A DNA stretch of 64,000 nucleotides from CALJXB01 sp965225935 (GTDB lineage: Bacteria; Pseudomonadota; Alphaproteobacteria; Kiloniellales; JAKSDN01): the NCBI GenBank assembly GCA_965225935.1, contig CBDDCC010000024.1, forward strand, positions 372,001-436,000. The letters are read 5' to 3'. Below, piece after piece: positions 8,381 to 16,786 of this stretch. The position numbers and the translations under genes are program-made. The notes below the pieces were generated by a model. That model did no database searches. It was not told the origin of the DNA and was given only the letters and a program-made list of their open reading frames with translations. Each line of letters begins with the position of its first letter. Position 1 is the stretch's first letter.

Positions 8381-9358
8381 GTGCCTAGAGCCCAATCCCT
8401 CGCGGTTTCGGCCTTGCTGGCGGGTCTCGTGAGTGTCTGGCCGGCGGCCGGTCCGGCCGCGGCGGCGGAGGCCGCGCTGGGGACCGGCGGCGCCGGAAGT
8501 GCCTATCATCAGCTGGGGCGCGCCATTTGCCAGCTCGTCAACCGCAGCAGCGAGGAGCATGGCGTCACCTGCGAGGCGCTGGCCACGCCCGGCGCCCTGT
8601 TCAATCTTTCCAACGTGCGCGGCGGGGCGATCGAGTTCGGACTGGTGCCCTCGGACCTGCACTATCACGCGGTCAACAAGAGCGGCCCCTTCGCCTTCGT
8701 CGATGATACCTACGACAACGTGCGCTCGATCCTGGCCCTGCATCCGGAGCTGATCACTCTGGTGGTGCGAGGCGATTCCGGGATCGACGGCCTCGACGAC
8801 CTGAAGGGCCGCCGAGTCAACAAGGGCGACTGGGGCTCGGCCCAGCGCGGCGGCATGGACGCGCTGCTGGCGTCCAAGGGCTGGACCGACAAGGACTTCC
8901 TGTTGAGCGAGGAACTGCCGGCCTCGCAGCAATCCCTGACCTTCTGCAATGACGGCCTGGACGCCATCGCCTTCGCGGTCGCCCATCCGGATCCCAACGT
9001 CGCGCGGGTCATGGAGCTCTGCGAAGGGACCCTGGTGGGGGTCGAGGCGGCCGAGGCCGAAGCGCTGCTGGCGAAGAACCCCTTCTACGTACGTGGGGAG
9101 ATCGCGGCGGGCACCTATCCCGGGCAGGACGAGGCCGTGCCAACCTATGGCACCCGGGTCACGCTGGTGAGCTCGGAGGAGACCGACGCCGACACGGTCT
9201 ATGCCCTGGTCAAGTCCGTGTTCGAGGATCTCGAGCGGCTGAAGCGCTCCAATCCTTCGCTCAAGTCGGTGGAGAGCGCTGACATGACCGACGTTGGCCT
9301 GACGGCGCCGCTCCACGAGGGCGCCAGGCGCTACTTCGAAGAGACCGGCATGATGTAA
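8381..9358 (+). CDS. TAXI-family TRAP solute-binding protein, copy 3 (divergent)
   Basis: A 325-residue exported TAXI protein. GTG 8381 is chosen because AAGGGGAGG at 8366-8374 lies 6 nt before it and a signal peptide follows at once (MPRAQSLAVSALLAGLVSV, cleavage near AAAAEA). It keeps the fold motifs (LGTGGAGSAYHQLGRAICQLVN, DSGIDGLDDLKGRRVNKG, TAPLHEGARRYFEETGMM). However, the PTGG that copies 1 and 2 share at the ligand-side loop is QLGR here, and QSDW is PSDL. That suggests a different ligand or altered binding. It sits 80 bp before the permease and is probably co-transcribed with it. Confidence 0.92.
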   Translation: MPRAQSLAVSALLAGLVSVWPAAGPAAAAEAALGTGGAGSAYHQLGRAICQLVNRSSEEHGVTCEALATPGALFNLSNVRGGAIEFGLVPSDLHYHAVNKSGPFAFVDDTYDNVRSILALHPELITLVVRGDSGIDGLDDLKGRRVNKGDWGSAQRGGMDALLASKGWTDKDFLLSEELPASQQSLTFCNDGLDAIAFAVAHPDPNVARVMELCEGTLVGVEAAEAEALLAKNPFYVRGEIAAGTYPGQDEAVPTYGTRVTLVSSEETDADTVYALVKSVFEDLERLKRSNPSLKSVESADMTDVGLTAPLHEGARRYFEETGMM

Positions 9359-9438
9359 AGAGGGGCCTCGAAGGCCTCGGTAGAACGTGGGGAAGGCGGG
9401 CGTCGATCGGACCTGGCGCCCGCAAGGGGGGTACAAGA

Positions 9439-12063
9439 ATGAGCCAAACGAACGGCGAGGAAAAACAGGCGGTCGCCGACCAAGAACTGGCCGACATGAT
9501 CGCCTCGAGCGACACCGGCGCGCGCGCGCCGATCGGGCCGGTAGGCAAGCTGCTGGCCGGTGTGGCGCTGGTCTGGTCGCTGTTCCAGCTCTGGATCGCT
9601 TCGCCGCTGCCGTTCATGGTGGCCAACATCTTTCCGGTGCTGAACAACACCGAGACCCGCTCGATCCACCTGGCCTTCGCCATCTTCCTGGCCTACACCA
9701 GCTTCCCCGCCCTCAAGCGCTCGCCGCGCGACCGCATTCCGATCCAGGACTGGGTCTTCGCGCTGGTCGGCGCCTTCTGCGCCGCCTACCTCTTCCTCTT
9801 CTACGAGTCCCTGTCCGACCGGCCGGGCCAGCCGACGACCATGGACCTGGTGGTGAGCGCCATCGGCATGGTGCTGCTGCTCGAGGCCACGCGCCGGGCG
9901 CTCGGCCCGCCGCTGATGGTGGTGGCGCTGGTCTTCCTCTTCTACGTCTTCTTCGGCGACCGCAGCTTCGTGCCCGAGGTCATCCAGTGGAAGGGTGCCT
10001 CCTTCTCCAAGGCCATGTCGCACCAGTGGTTGAGCACGGAGGGCGTCTTCGGCATCGCGGTCGGCGTTTCCGCCAGCATGGTCTTCCTCTTCGTGCTGTT
10101 CGGCGCGCTCTTGGAGAAGGCCGGGGCGGGCAACTACTTCATCCGCGTGGCCTTCGCGATGCTCGGGCATATGCGCGGCGGGCCGGCCAAGGCGGCCGTG
10201 GTCTCCTCGGCCATGACCGGCCTGATCTCCGGCTCCTCGATCGCCAACGTGGTGACCACTGGCACCTTCACCATCCCGCTGATGCGCCGGGTTGGCTTCT
10301 CGGCCGAGAAGGCGGGCGCCGTCGAGGTGGCCTCCTCCACCAACGGCCAGCTCACGCCGCCGATCATGGGCGCGGCCGCCTTCCTCATGGTCGAGTACGT
10401 GGGCATCTCCTACGTGGACGTCATCAAGCACGCCTTCCTGCCGGCGATCATCTCCTACATCGCCCTGGTCTACATCGTGCACCTGGAGGCCATGAAGGCC
10501 GACATGAAGGGCCTGCCGCGGCGCACCGAGAGCACGCTCGTGCGCAGCCTGATCGGCTTCCTCATGACGGTGATCGGCCTGATCGTGCTCTCCGGCGTGA
10601 TCTACTACGGCCTCGGCTGGACCAAGGACGTGGCCGGCGCGGCGACGCCCTATATCGCCACGGTCGTCCTCGTCGTCGCCTACGTCGCCTTGCTGAAGTA
10701 CGCGACCCGCTTCCCCGAGCTCGAGGTCACCGACAAGATCGAGGTGCTGCCCGAGCCGGGGCCGACCATCAAGGCGGGGCTCTACTACCTCCTGCCCCTG
10801 GTGGTGCTGGTCTGGTGCCTGACGGTCGAGCGCTTCTCGCCGGGCCTGGCGGCCTTCTGGGCGACCGCCTTCCTGCTCTTCATCGTGCTCACCCAGCACC
10901 TCATCAAGGCCATGCTGCGCGGCGACAGCGATCTCGCCGGCGGCCTGCGCCACGGCTTCCAGGAGTGCGTCGACGGCATGATCGCCGGCGCCCGCAACAT
11001 GATCGGCATCGGCGTCGCCACGGCCACCGCCGGCATCATCGTAGGCACTGTGACCCTGACCGGCGTCGGCTTGGTCATGGCCGAGTTCGTCGAGTTCGTC
11101 TCGGCCGGCAACCTCATGCTGATGCTGCTGTTCACCGCGGTCATCAGCCTGATCCTGGGCATGGGCCTGCCGACCACGGCGAACTATATCGTGGTCTCCT
11201 CGCTGATGGCGCCGGTGATCGTCACCCTGGGCGCGGAGCAGGGCCTCATCGTGCCGCTGATCGCGGTGCACATGTTCGTCTTCTACTTCGGCATCCTGGC
11301 CGACGATACGCCGCCGGTTGGCCTCGGCGCCTTCGCGGCGGCGGCGATCTCCGGCGGCGAGCCGATCAGGACCGGCCTCCAGGGCTTCATGTACGACATC
11401 AGGACCGCGATCCTGCCGTTCCTCTTCATCTTCAACACCGAGCTTCTGATGATCGGCATCGAGGGGCCGCTGCATCTCGTCCTGGTGATCGTCACGGCGC
11501 TCCTCGCCATGCTGACCTTCGCCGCGGCGACCCAAGGCTTCTTCATCGCCAAGAGCCGACTATGGGAATCGCTGGCGCTGGTGCTGGTGGCCTTCACCCT
11601 GTTCCGGCCCGGCTTCTGGCTCGACATGATCGAGCCGCCTTTCACCGAGGCGCCGCCGACCGAGCTCACCGAGATCGCCAACAAGGCCCCGCCCGACGCC
11701 AAGATCCGGTTGCTCGTGACCGGCGAGGACTTCAGCACCGGGGACATCGTCTCCAAGACCGTGGTCCTGCCCCTCGGGGCCGCGGGCGACGGCGCCGAGC
11801 GCCTGATGGAGCACGCCGGCATCGAGGTCCGCGACGAGGACGGCAAGGTGCTGATCGACAACATCACCTTCGGCAGCCCGGCGGAAGGGGCGGGGCTCGA
11901 CTTCGACTGGGAGGTGACCGGCGTCGAGGTGCCGGCCGAGCGCATGCCGAAGGAGCTCTTCTACATTCCGGCCCTGGTCCTGCTGGTGGCGATCTATCTG
12001 CTGCAGCGCAGGCGCAGGCCGGTCGAGCGGACGGCCGCCCCCGTGGCGAGCGGCGCCGAGTGA
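9439..12063 (+). CDS. Fused TRAP transporter permease (4TM/12TM) with C-terminal DUF3394
   Basis: An 874-residue inner-membrane permease in which the small (DctQ-like) and large (DctM-like) TRAP subunits are joined, the form that works with TAXI binding proteins. Hydrophobic helices fill residues about 35-215 (small-subunit part) and 220-690 (large-subunit part, with GSSIANVVTTGTFTIPLM and GLPTTANYIVVSS, both typical DctM motifs). The region from about 720 to 845 is soluble and resembles DUF3394, closed by a final helix (LFYIPALVLLVAIYLLQ). AGGGGGG at 9424-9430 precedes ATG 9439. It is the only permease for the three TAXI proteins in view. Transport would be sodium- or proton-coupled uptake of an organic acid; the substrate is unknown. 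Confidence 0.95.
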   Translation: MSQTNGEEKQAVADQELADMIASSDTGARAPIGPVGKLLAGVALVWSLFQLWIASPLPFMVANIFPVLNNTETRSIHLAFAIFLAYTSFPALKRSPRDRIPIQDWVFALVGAFCAAYLFLFYESLSDRPGQPTTMDLVVSAIGMVLLLEATRRALGPPLMVVALVFLFYVFFGDRSFVPEVIQWKGASFSKAMSHQWLSTEGVFGIAVGVSASMVFLFVLFGALLEKAGAGNYFIRVAFAMLGHMRGGPAKAAVVSSAMTGLISGSSIANVVTTGTFTIPLMRRVGFSAEKAGAVEVASSTNGQLTPPIMGAAAFLMVEYVGISYVDVIKHAFLPAIISYIALVYIVHLEAMKADMKGLPRRTESTLVRSLIGFLMTVIGLIVLSGVIYYGLGWTKDVAGAATPYIATVVLVVAYVALLKYATRFPELEVTDKIEVLPEPGPTIKAGLYYLLPLVVLVWCLTVERFSPGLAAFWATAFLLFIVLTQHLIKAMLRGDSDLAGGLRHGFQECVDGMIAGARNMIGIGVATATAGIIVGTVTLTGVGLVMAEFVEFVSAGNLMLMLLFTAVISLILGMGLPTTANYIVVSSLMAPVIVTLGAEQGLIVPLIAVHMFVFYFGILADDTPPVGLGAFAAAAISGGEPIRTGLQGFMYDIRTAILPFLFIFNTELLMIGIEGPLHLVLVIVTALLAMLTFAAATQGFFIAKSRLWESLALVLVAFTLFRPGFWLDMIEPPFTEAPPTELTEIANKAPPDAKIRLLVTGEDFSTGDIVSKTVVLPLGAAGDGAERLMEHAGIEVRDEDGKVLIDNITFGSPAEGAGLDFDWEVTGVEVPAERMPKELFYIPALVLLVAIYLLQRRRRPVERTAAPVASGAE

Positions 12064-12079
12064 GCGAAGGACGCGGAAC

Positions 12080-12508
12080 ATGTACAAGGAAATCCTGCTT
12101 TCGGTCGACCTGAACGAGGCCGAGTCCCAAGTCAAGGCGGTGCGCGCGGCCGTCGGCTGCGCCAAGGCCTTCGGCGGGCGGCTCCACGTCATGACCGTGG
12201 TGCCGGATTTCGGCATGAGCATCGTCGCCTCCTACTTTCCCAAGGACTTCGAGAAAAAGGCCCTGGAGAACGCCCGCCAGAGCCTGGACCTCTTCATCAA
12301 GGAGAACGTCCCCGAGGACCTGCAGACCCAGCACATCGTCGGACACGGCACCATCTATCAGGAGATCCTGAACCGCGCCGAGGAGATCGGGGCCGACCTG
12401 ATCGTCATGGCGTCCCACCGGCCAGATCTGGAGGACTATCTGATCGGGCCGAACGCCTCGCGGGTGGTGCGACACGCCGACTGCTCGGTGCTGGTGGTGC
12501 GCGGCTAG
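12080..12508 (+). CDS. Universal stress protein, TRAP-associated (TeaD-like)
   Basis: A 142-residue single-domain UspA-fold protein placed 16 bp after the permease, the position occupied by TeaD in Halomonas, which binds ATP and damps TRAP uptake. The N-terminus (MYKEILLSVDLNE) and C-terminal strand (ADCSVLVVRG) are standard. The usual GxxG-9x-GS nucleotide loop is changed to ASHRPDLEDYLIGPNASRVVRHA, as in the TRAP-linked subgroup. GAAGGA at 12065-12070 serves as ribosome site. It is probably a regulatory subunit of this transporter rather than a general stress protein; that role is inferred from position. Confidence 0.88.
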   Translation: MYKEILLSVDLNEAESQVKAVRAAVGCAKAFGGRLHVMTVVPDFGMSIVASYFPKDFEKKALENARQSLDLFIKENVPEDLQTQHIVGHGTIYQEILNRAEEIGADLIVMASHRPDLEDYLIGPNASRVVRHADCSVLVVRG

Positions 12509-12613
12509 CCTGTCCGGCGGCCGGGCGCGTCCCGGCGGGCTGTCGGAAGCGTGATCCCCCGCGACCGCATTGGGCCTCAACAGAGCGCGGCCGATCTGCT
12601 ATAGCGCCCCTCC

Positions 12614-13507
12614 ATGACTGCAGAGAAAAAGCCGAGTCGGGCGCGCGGCGCCCTGGGCGTGGCCTGCGCGCTCCTGCTGCTGAGCGCCTGGCCGCCAGCC
12701 GGGCCCGCCCGCGGCGCCGACATGGCGGTCCTGCCCGAGGTGATCGAGGTCCCGGCCGGCGAGTTCCTCATGGGCTCGGACCGGGCGGAGCGGGAGTCCG
12801 GCTACAAGCTGGACGAGATCGCCTACGGCCACAACCGGACCCGCCTCTGGGGCTGGTACGACAAGGAGCGCCGCAAAGGTCCGGCCGAGACGGGGGCCTA
12901 CGTGATCAGCCGCACGCCGGTCACCAACCGGCAGTACGCCGCCTTCATCGAGGCCACTGGTCATCGGGCCCCGGACGTGGATCCGGAGACCTGGGCGGCC
13001 TACAAGCTCGTCCACGGCTACGACGCGACCCGGCGCTTCGCCTGGGAGAACGGCCGTCCGCCTGCGGGCCGCGAGGACCACCCCGTCGTGCTGGTGAGCT
13101 ACGCCGACGCCGAGGCCTATGCCGCCTGGCTCAGCGAGGTCACCGGGCGGGCCTGGCGCCTGGCCAGCGAGGCGGAGTGGGAGAAGGCGGCCCGCGGCAC
13201 CGACGGCCGGCGCTTTCCCTGGGGCAACTTCTGGAATCCCACAGTGCTCAACAGCCACGACCAGGGCCCCTTCGACACCCTGCCCGTGGGCAGCTTCCCC
13301 CGGGGCGCCAGCCCCTACGGCCTGCTCGACCCGGCGGGCCAGGTCTTCGAATGGACCAGCACCTCGGCGGGGCCGGGCCGCCGTCTCGTCAAGGGCGGCT
13401 CGTGGGACGACAAGGGCTGCGGCGTCTGCCGGCCGGCGGCGCGCCACGGCCGTCCAGAAGGGATCAAGCACATCCTGATCGGCTTTCGCGTGGTGAGCGA
13501 CCTTTGA
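12614..13507 (+). CDS. Exported SUMF1/FGE-fold protein with displaced cysteines
   Basis: A 297-residue protein with a signal peptide or membrane anchor (hydrophobic GVACALLLLSAWPPAG) and a full formylglycine-generating-enzyme (SUMF1, EgtB/PvdO-type) sulfatase-modifying domain: PAGEFLMGSD, TPVTNRQYAAFIEATGH, WRLASEAEWEKAARG, NPTVLNSHDQGPFDTLPVGSF, GLLDPAGQVFEWTS and IGFRVV. In true FGE two copper-binding cysteines follow GGS (GGSYxCxxxxC). Here GGSW is followed by DDKGCGVCR, so the cysteines are three apart and shifted. No sulfatase gene is nearby. A periplasmic catalyst or binding protein of another type (for example PvdO-like) is more likely than sulfatase activation. Confidence 0.88.
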   Translation: MTAEKKPSRARGALGVACALLLLSAWPPAGPARGADMAVLPEVIEVPAGEFLMGSDRAERESGYKLDEIAYGHNRTRLWGWYDKERRKGPAETGAYVISRTPVTNRQYAAFIEATGHRAPDVDPETWAAYKLVHGYDATRRFAWENGRPPAGREDHPVVLVSYADAEAYAAWLSEVTGRAWRLASEAEWEKAARGTDGRRFPWGNFWNPTVLNSHDQGPFDTLPVGSFPRGASPYGLLDPAGQVFEWTSTSAGPGRRLVKGGSWDDKGCGVCRPAARHGRPEGIKHILIGFRVVSDL

Positions 13508-13642
13508 GGCGCTTCGGGTACATAGATCGTCCGCCTGGAGGGAGTCACAGGATCTTGATCGTCATGTGTCTGTCCCGGGGAGTGCCGGCACGCCAGATGA
13601 GTGGGACCGGAGCCGCAACTAGGGGACGCCAACTTTAGGATC

Positions 13643-14401
13643 ATGCGCACCGTCGAAGTCCTTGAACGTTATGAGATCAAACCCGCGGTCGATTTCGACG
13701 CGCTGGAGAGCGAGCAGCTCGAGCGCATGGCCGCGGCCGGCCAGCAGGTCGTCGAGATCTACCGTGTGCTGGCCAAGACCGGCGACAACGTGGTGGGCGA
13801 GCTGCTGCGCGGCTACGACACCTTCTTCGAATGGGACCACTACCCGAAGGGCGACGTCTACGACCGGGAGACCCATTCCCAGTACTACTATCACGCCCAT
13901 GCGGCCGATCAGCGCTTCCCGGGCGAGCATGGCCATTTCCACACCTTCGTGCGCCCAAAGGGCATGCCGCCCGGCATCAAGCCCGCCGATATCCCGGGCC
14001 GGCCGGTGCCCAAGGACCCCAACGACGAGCTGAGCCACCTGATCGCCGTCGCCATGACCCCGGCGGGCTTTCCCTTCCGCCTCTTCTCGACCAACCGCTG
14101 GGTGACCGGGGAGAGCTGGTACCGGGCCGAGGACGTGGCCGTGCTGCTGGACTGCTTCGACATCGACCACGCGCGGCCCTCCTGGCCGACCAACCGCTGG
14201 ATCTCGGCCCTCCTCGCCCTCTTCAGGCCGCAGATCGTGGAGCTGCTGCAACACCGCGACCGGGCGGTCGAGGGCTGGGCCAAGGAGCACCCCGGCGCCG
14301 ACGTGTTCGAGGACCGGGACCTGGAGATCACCTCCTACATGGAGATCTCGGTGGAGGACCAGGTGCGCGCGGTCGGCCAGGCCTTGCTGAAGCGCAAGTA
14401 G
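13643..14401 (+). CDS. Conserved hypothetical protein (possible DUF6969 type)
   Basis: A 252-residue soluble protein without signal peptide or membrane helix. It is rich in aromatic and histidine residues in the middle: FFEWDHYPKGDVYDRETHSQYYYHAHA and GEHGHFHTFVRP, the latter a possible metal-binding HxHxH cluster. I recall this arrangement from uncharacterised proteobacterial proteins of the DUF6969 group, but I am not certain of the number. The start at ATG 13643 is preferred over GTG 13601 because the family-like region begins just after it; AGGA at 13637-13640 is close to it. It stands between the SUMF1 protein and a convergent rhodanese gene. Function unknown. Confidence 0.8.
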   Translation: MRTVEVLERYEIKPAVDFDALESEQLERMAAAGQQVVEIYRVLAKTGDNVVGELLRGYDTFFEWDHYPKGDVYDRETHSQYYYHAHAADQRFPGEHGHFHTFVRPKGMPPGIKPADIPGRPVPKDPNDELSHLIAVAMTPAGFPFRLFSTNRWVTGESWYRAEDVAVLLDCFDIDHARPSWPTNRWISALLALFRPQIVELLQHRDRAVEGWAKEHPGADVFEDRDLEITSYMEISVEDQVRAVGQALLKRK

Positions 14402-14430
14402 CGGAGCGGGGCCGCGCCGCCTTCTGGCGG

Positions 14431-14934
14431 TCAGCAGACGCTGCAGGGTTCGGTCGGCAGGCCCCGGGCCAGCCAGCCCGGGCCGTCCGGGCTCCCCAGC
14501 ATGCCCTCGCGGATATTGTAGACCCGGGTGTAGCCGGCCTGGGCGAGGGCCGAGGAGGCCAGCGTCGAGCGGTTGCCCCGGGCGCAGATGAGGGCGATGG
14601 GCCGGTCCCGGTCGGCGCCCAGAGCCTCGTCCAGGGCGACCAGGAAACCGGCCAGACCGTCCGGATGATGGATGGTGACCAGGTGCGCGCCGGCCGGGAC
14701 GCCGGTTCGATGCCATTCCTCGGGCGAGCGCACATCGACCATGACGACCCGCTGGTCCTCGGCCAGGCTTAGGGCCTCGTCGGCGGCGAGCACCCGGCCG
14801 CCTGCCTCCTGGGCCGCGGCGGGCGCGACGTACCCGCCCCAGGCGACGGCCAGCAGCAGGGCGAGCCCCGCCGCGGCCGGCGACAGGCGGAGCGCCGCCC
14901 GGGCCACCGCCCTTCCCGATGCCGTTGCTGCCAT
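14431..14934 (-). CDS. Exported or membrane-anchored rhodanese-domain protein
   Basis: A 167-residue protein with an N-terminal hydrophobic segment (AAAGLALLLAVAWGGYVAPAAAQ) and one rhodanese domain (VVMVDVRSPEEWHRTGVPAGAHLVTIHH). The active-site loop is ICARGNRST with the catalytic cysteine, which should carry a persulfide. It ends with a further CxxC (EPCSVC) at the extreme C-terminus, which is uncommon and could relay sulfur or form a disulfide. ATG 14934 is chosen because AAGGG sits about 7 nt upstream; an extension to a TTG at 14964 is possible. Probably periplasmic; the partner is unknown. Confidence 0.88.
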   Translation of the reverse strand: MAATASGRAVARAALRLSPAAAGLALLLAVAWGGYVAPAAAQEAGGRVLAADEALSLAEDQRVVMVDVRSPEEWHRTGVPAGAHLVTIHHPDGLAGFLVALDEALGADRDRPIALICARGNRSTLASSALAQAGYTRVYNIREGMLGSPDGPGWLARGLPTEPCSVC

Positions 14935-15073
14935 GATCCGAGCCCTTCGTGCTGCTTGCGGCAAAGCATAGACCGGCCGTCAGGAGGCCGTCCACCCGGC
15001 CCCGCTGTGGGGCCTGGGTGGCGCGGGCTCCGGTTCCCGTGGCCCCTGGATTGCCTCAAAGTCGCCACGTTCC

Positions 15074-15090
15074 TTAAAGCTCGCTTAACC
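15074..15090 (+). promoter_or_regulatory. Candidate CtrA box TTAA-N7-TTAA
   Basis: TTAA (15074-15077), seven bases, TTAA (15085-15088) followed by CC. This is a full match to the CtrA consensus of alphaproteobacteria and lies about 105 bp upstream of the DUF2336 gene at 15193. No other full TTAA-N7-TTAA match was noticed in the window. Confidence 0.6.
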
Positions 15091-15192
15091 GGCGATGGGC
15101 ATACTCGGGCGCTCTCCTGCCCCTGTCCGCCGAGGGGCCGGAGCCGGCCCGTGCAATCGGGCCGGTCGGACGGCATGAAGGGTTGATGCTTG

Positions 15193-16323
15193 ATGATCGA
15201 AACCCAGCGACGGCGGCTCTCCAAGCAAGATGTTCAACGGCTCATGTCCGATCCCACGGCCAAGGTCCGCTCCGAGACCGCGGCCATGGTGGCGGCGGAG
15301 TTCGAGCAGCAGACCCTCAGCGACGGCGAGCGCGAGATCGCCGAGAACATCTTCCGTCTCCTGGTCAAGGACGTGGAGGTGCGGGTGCGCGAGGCCCTGT
15401 CGGCCCAGCTCAAGTCTTGCGCCGAGCTGCCCCGCGACATCGCCCAGGCGCTCGCCAGCGACGTGGAATCGGTGGCCCTGCCCATGCTGAAGCACTCGGA
15501 AGTGCTGACCGACGCCGACCTGTTGGAGATCATCGCCGAGAACAGCGGCGCCAAGCAGACGGCGATCGCCCAACGCAAGGGCGTCTCGGCCGACGTGGCC
15601 GACGCCCTGATCGACACGGGCAACGAGACGGCGGTGGCCCGGCTGGTGGCCAACGAGACCGCCGACCTGGACGAGCAGCGCCTCGGCCGGGTCATGGACA
15701 GCTATCAGGAAAGCCAGGCCGTCTCGGACTGCCTGACCCGCCGGCCCCAGCTGCCGACCAGCGTGTCGGACCGCTTGGTGGCGGCCGTCACCTCGAAAAT
15801 GGAGGACTACCTCTCGGGCCGCAAGGAGCTGCCCCCCGAGGCGGTCAGCAACGTGCTGCTGCAGGCCCGCGAGCGCACCATCGTCACCCTGCTGGACGGC
15901 GGGGCCTCCAACGAGGCCGAGCTGAGCCGCCTGGTGGGCCAGCTCCACATCCAGGGCCGCCTCTCGCCCTGGCTGATCCTGCGCATGCTCTGCATGGGCG
16001 ATCTCGCCTTCTTCGAGACGGCGGTCTCCAAGCTGGCCGACGTGCCAGTCCAGAACACCCGCATCCTGGTCCACGACCAGGGCGAGCTGGGGCTGAAGTC
16101 CCTTTGCGCGCGCGCCGGCCTGCCCGCGCGGCTGCTGCCGGCCTTCCGGGCGGCGGTGGAGGTGCTGGGCGAGACCGAGTACGACGGCGGCGCCAATGAC
16201 CGCGAACGCTACGTCGAACGCATGATCGAGCGCATCCTGACCAGGATCGAGCAGCACAGCGTCGACATGGACGATAAGGACGTGGACTACCTGGTCGAGA
16301 AGCTGGGCCAGATGGCGGCCTGA
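15193..16323 (+). CDS. DUF2336 domain-containing protein
   Basis: A 376-residue soluble, helix-rich protein of the DUF2336 family, almost confined to alphaproteobacteria. The pattern DPTAKVRSETAAMVAAEFE, KDVEVRVREALSAQLKSCAELPRDIAQALASD and VESVALPMLKHSEVLTDADLLEII is that of HEAT-like repeats, so a protein-interaction scaffold is likely. The C-terminal part (SVDMDDKDVDYLVEKLGQM) is charged. ATG 15193 has AAGGG at 15178-15182 upstream. A perfect CtrA-type box at 15074-15088 suggests cell-cycle or motility-linked expression. The cellular role of the family is not established. Confidence 0.9.
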   Translation: MIETQRRRLSKQDVQRLMSDPTAKVRSETAAMVAAEFEQQTLSDGEREIAENIFRLLVKDVEVRVREALSAQLKSCAELPRDIAQALASDVESVALPMLKHSEVLTDADLLEIIAENSGAKQTAIAQRKGVSADVADALIDTGNETAVARLVANETADLDEQRLGRVMDSYQESQAVSDCLTRRPQLPTSVSDRLVAAVTSKMEDYLSGRKELPPEAVSNVLLQARERTIVTLLDGGASNEAELSRLVGQLHIQGRLSPWLILRMLCMGDLAFFETAVSKLADVPVQNTRILVHDQGELGLKSLCARAGLPARLLPAFRAAVEVLGETEYDGGANDRERYVERMIERILTRIEQHSVDMDDKDVDYLVEKLGQMAA

Positions 16324-16456
16324 GGCCGGCCCCGGCCCTCCGGCGGCCCTCCGCCCCGCCGCTTGGCAACAGCCGCCTTCGGTCGCGGCAGTCGCGCGTC
16401 AAGCGCCAAACCCTTCCGTCCCACCTGCTCCGTCTGGCCCTCTTTCGGGCCGGCTA

Positions 16457-16516
16457 GATCAGAACCCACTCAGATGGAACCGCGACGCGGTTGCATCTGA
16501 GTGGGTGATTCTGATC
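16457..16516. repeat. 60-bp palindromic intergenic element
   Basis: Arms GATCAGAA-CCCACTCAGATG (16457-16476) and their complement (16494-16516) pair almost perfectly; the right arm has three extra bases (TGA) between the two blocks. The centre forms its own stem, AACCGC (16478-16483) with GCGGTT (16487-16492). No U-tract follows. It resembles the REP/BIME-type palindromes scattered through alphaproteobacterial genomes. Confidence 0.75.
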
Positions 16517-16529
16517 GAACTTGTAGATT

Positions 16530-16593
16530 TAGAGCAGATTCGGGCCACGAGCTGGCAGCGCGAAGCGATTCCAGCTCATCACGATCTGCTCTA
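16530..16593. repeat. 64-bp palindromic intergenic element with TAGAGCAGAT ends
   Basis: TAGAGCAGAT (16530-16539) is exactly complementary to ATCTGCTCTA (16584-16593). Inside, GAGCTGG (16549-16555) pairs with CCAGCTC (16571-16577), and CGC/GCG closes a small loop at 16559-16567. It lies 13 bp from the previous palindrome. It is probably a member of a dispersed palindromic family; copy number cannot be judged from one window. Confidence 0.7.
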
Positions 16594-16786
16594 GCTAATG
16601 CTGTGGTGCTGTCGGGGCGCCGGGTGCGCACGGAGGGATCGCAAGGCGCGCCAGAATCGGGCGTGCATCAAGGGTTCGCCGAGCGACAGAAAAAATTTTT
16701 TTCCGAAACTGGCCGGCCGAATAGGGCCCTCGGACCCGAGAAGCGGACTTTTGACGATCGCTGACCCGGGTTCCGCGCCTCATCCC

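Noticed and set aside
16501..16764. Small frame of 87 residues near the palindromes
   Set aside because: It starts inside a palindromic repeat, has Ser/Arg-rich composition and no ribosome site.
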